Part shown: positions 5,598 to 6,130 of the stretch, piece by piece | Layout of the letters: every line of letters begins with the position of its first letter | Position numbering within the stretch: the stretch's first letter is position 1 | Assembly: GCA_017620055.1 (NCBI GenBank) | Contig: JAFZRD010000136.1 | Coordinates: forward strand, 1 to 6,130 | DNA length: 6,130 bases | Source of the DNA: Lachnospiraceae bacterium | Lineage (GTDB): Bacteria; Bacillota_A; Clostridia; Lachnospirales; Lachnospiraceae | Direction of reading: 5' to 3' | Position numbers and translations under genes: made by a program | Notes under the pieces: model-generated | The model's database searches: none | What the model was told of the DNA's origin: nothing | What the model saw: the letters and a program-made list of their open reading frames with translations, nothing else

Positions 5598-6130
5598 TCA
5601 GATCAGTTCACTCATCTCGCAAAGAGCTTCATCAAGGCTCGTGTACCTTTTCAGCTCATCCCCGTTTCTAACCATCTTCTCGACCGTTTCGATGCTCCCG
5701 ACTATGCAGACGCATTTTCTGGCACGTGTCACGGCGGTATACAGAAGATTTCTGTTGAACAGCTGCTTCGGGCCTGTAAGCAGCGGAATGATCACCGCGG
5801 GGTACTCACTCCCCTGGGACTTGTGTATCGTCACGGCATACGCCAGTTCAAGCTCATCGAGGTTCGCAAACGGATAATGCACCCTGTGATCATCGTCATA
5901 GATGACATCGATCGTTTCGGAGTATTCGTCTATACGGTCTATTATCCCCATATCCCCGTTGAACACTCCGAGACCCTTGTCGGCCACTATCCCGTATTTC
6001 GTTGTGACCTCCCACTCGAGCTGGTAATTGTTGCGGATCTGCATGACCTTGTCGCCCTCACGAAAGAGCGTGTGTCCGGCCTGCTTCTCGCGCTTTGCCC
6101 CCGTCGGAGGATTAAGGTATCTCTGCAGTA
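5598..6130 (-). CDS. recD2: ATP-dependent SF1B helicase RecD2, C-terminal part (5' end outside window)
   Basis: RecD2 is a 5'-3' DNA helicase of superfamily 1B that acts in DNA repair and recombination without RecBC. Only about the last 177 residues are present, against 720-850 for the full protein. The frame stays open to the right edge; an internal ATG at 6042-6044 is not the start, because LNPPTGAKREKQAGHTLFREGDKVMQI continues the family upstream of it. Visible signatures are the GDKVMQIRNNYQLEW and GLGVFNGDMGII stretches, the UvrD-like C-terminal motif LAYAVTIHKSQGSEYPAVIIPL (helicase motif V region), and NRNLLYTAVTRARKCVCIVG (motif VI, with its arginine). These distinguish it from the DEAD-box helicase ComFA. 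The TGA abuts the comFC ATG, so this gene is the first visible member of the series; its N-terminal Walker A region is not in the window. Confidence 0.93.
   Translation of the reverse strand, partial: LQRYLNPPTGAKREKQAGHTLFREGDKVMQIRNNYQLEWEVTTKYGIVADKGLGVFNGDMGIIDRIDEYSETIDVIYDDDHRVHYPFANLDELELAYAVTIHKSQGSEYPAVIIPLLTGPKQLFNRNLLYTAVTRARKCVCIVGSIETVEKMVRNGDELKRYTSLDEALCEMSELI

Noticed and set aside
5308..5877. 189-codon plus-strand open frame spanning the comFC/recD2 junction
   Set aside because: It is antisense to two confidently identified genes, is Ser-rich in composition, and has no recognisable domain; it looks like a chance reading frame.

Overview
The window looks like a chromosomal segment from a Gram-positive Clostridia, most likely a Lachnospiraceae-type Firmicute. 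The inference rests on three things: membrane-bound diadenylate cyclase (CdaA) with its partner CdaR, a ComFC gene directly followed by a YvyF-type zinc-finger gene, and a Gram-positive HPr with both His15 and Ser46. No species can be named from the sequence alone. There are no rRNA or tRNA genes, CRISPR arrays, insertion sequences or obvious horizontally acquired blocks. The longest stretch without a gene is 81 bases.

Layout. At the left edge (2-421, + strand) is the C-terminal half of dTDP-4-dehydrorhamnose reductase (rfbD). It converges on a minus-strand gene for the phosphocarrier HPr (ptsH, 487-750), and a bidirectional stem-loop terminator lies between them at 445-474. Upstream of ptsH is an 81-base gap that carries a sigma-A-like promoter and two short inverted repeats. 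The rest of the window, from the right edge down to 832, is one tight minus-strand gene series. In transcription order it is: recD2 (3' end), comFC, a YvyF-like zinc-finger protein, a two-helix membrane protein, a larger polytopic membrane protein with an acidic tail, cdaA and cdaR.

How the genes fit together. Five of the six junctions in the series are overlaps, directly abutting stop/start codons or a 4-base gap. The sixth is a 36-base gap with a good ribosome binding site. I infer one polycistronic transcript whose promoter lies beyond the right edge. It begins with DNA-handling functions (RecD2 helicase, ComFC), passes through a small zinc-finger/helix-turn-helix protein, and ends in a membrane-centred c-di-AMP module. 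In that module two uncharacterised membrane proteins sit translationally tight against the cyclase CdaA and its extracytoplasmic regulator CdaR. In many Firmicutes glmM follows cdaR; here it does not, and ptsH comes next with its own promoter.

The most interesting material is the pair of unassigned membrane genes coupled to cdaA-cdaR and the palindromes around the ptsH promoter. Everything else looks like normal housekeeping sequence, and I do not see evidence of a wholly new system.
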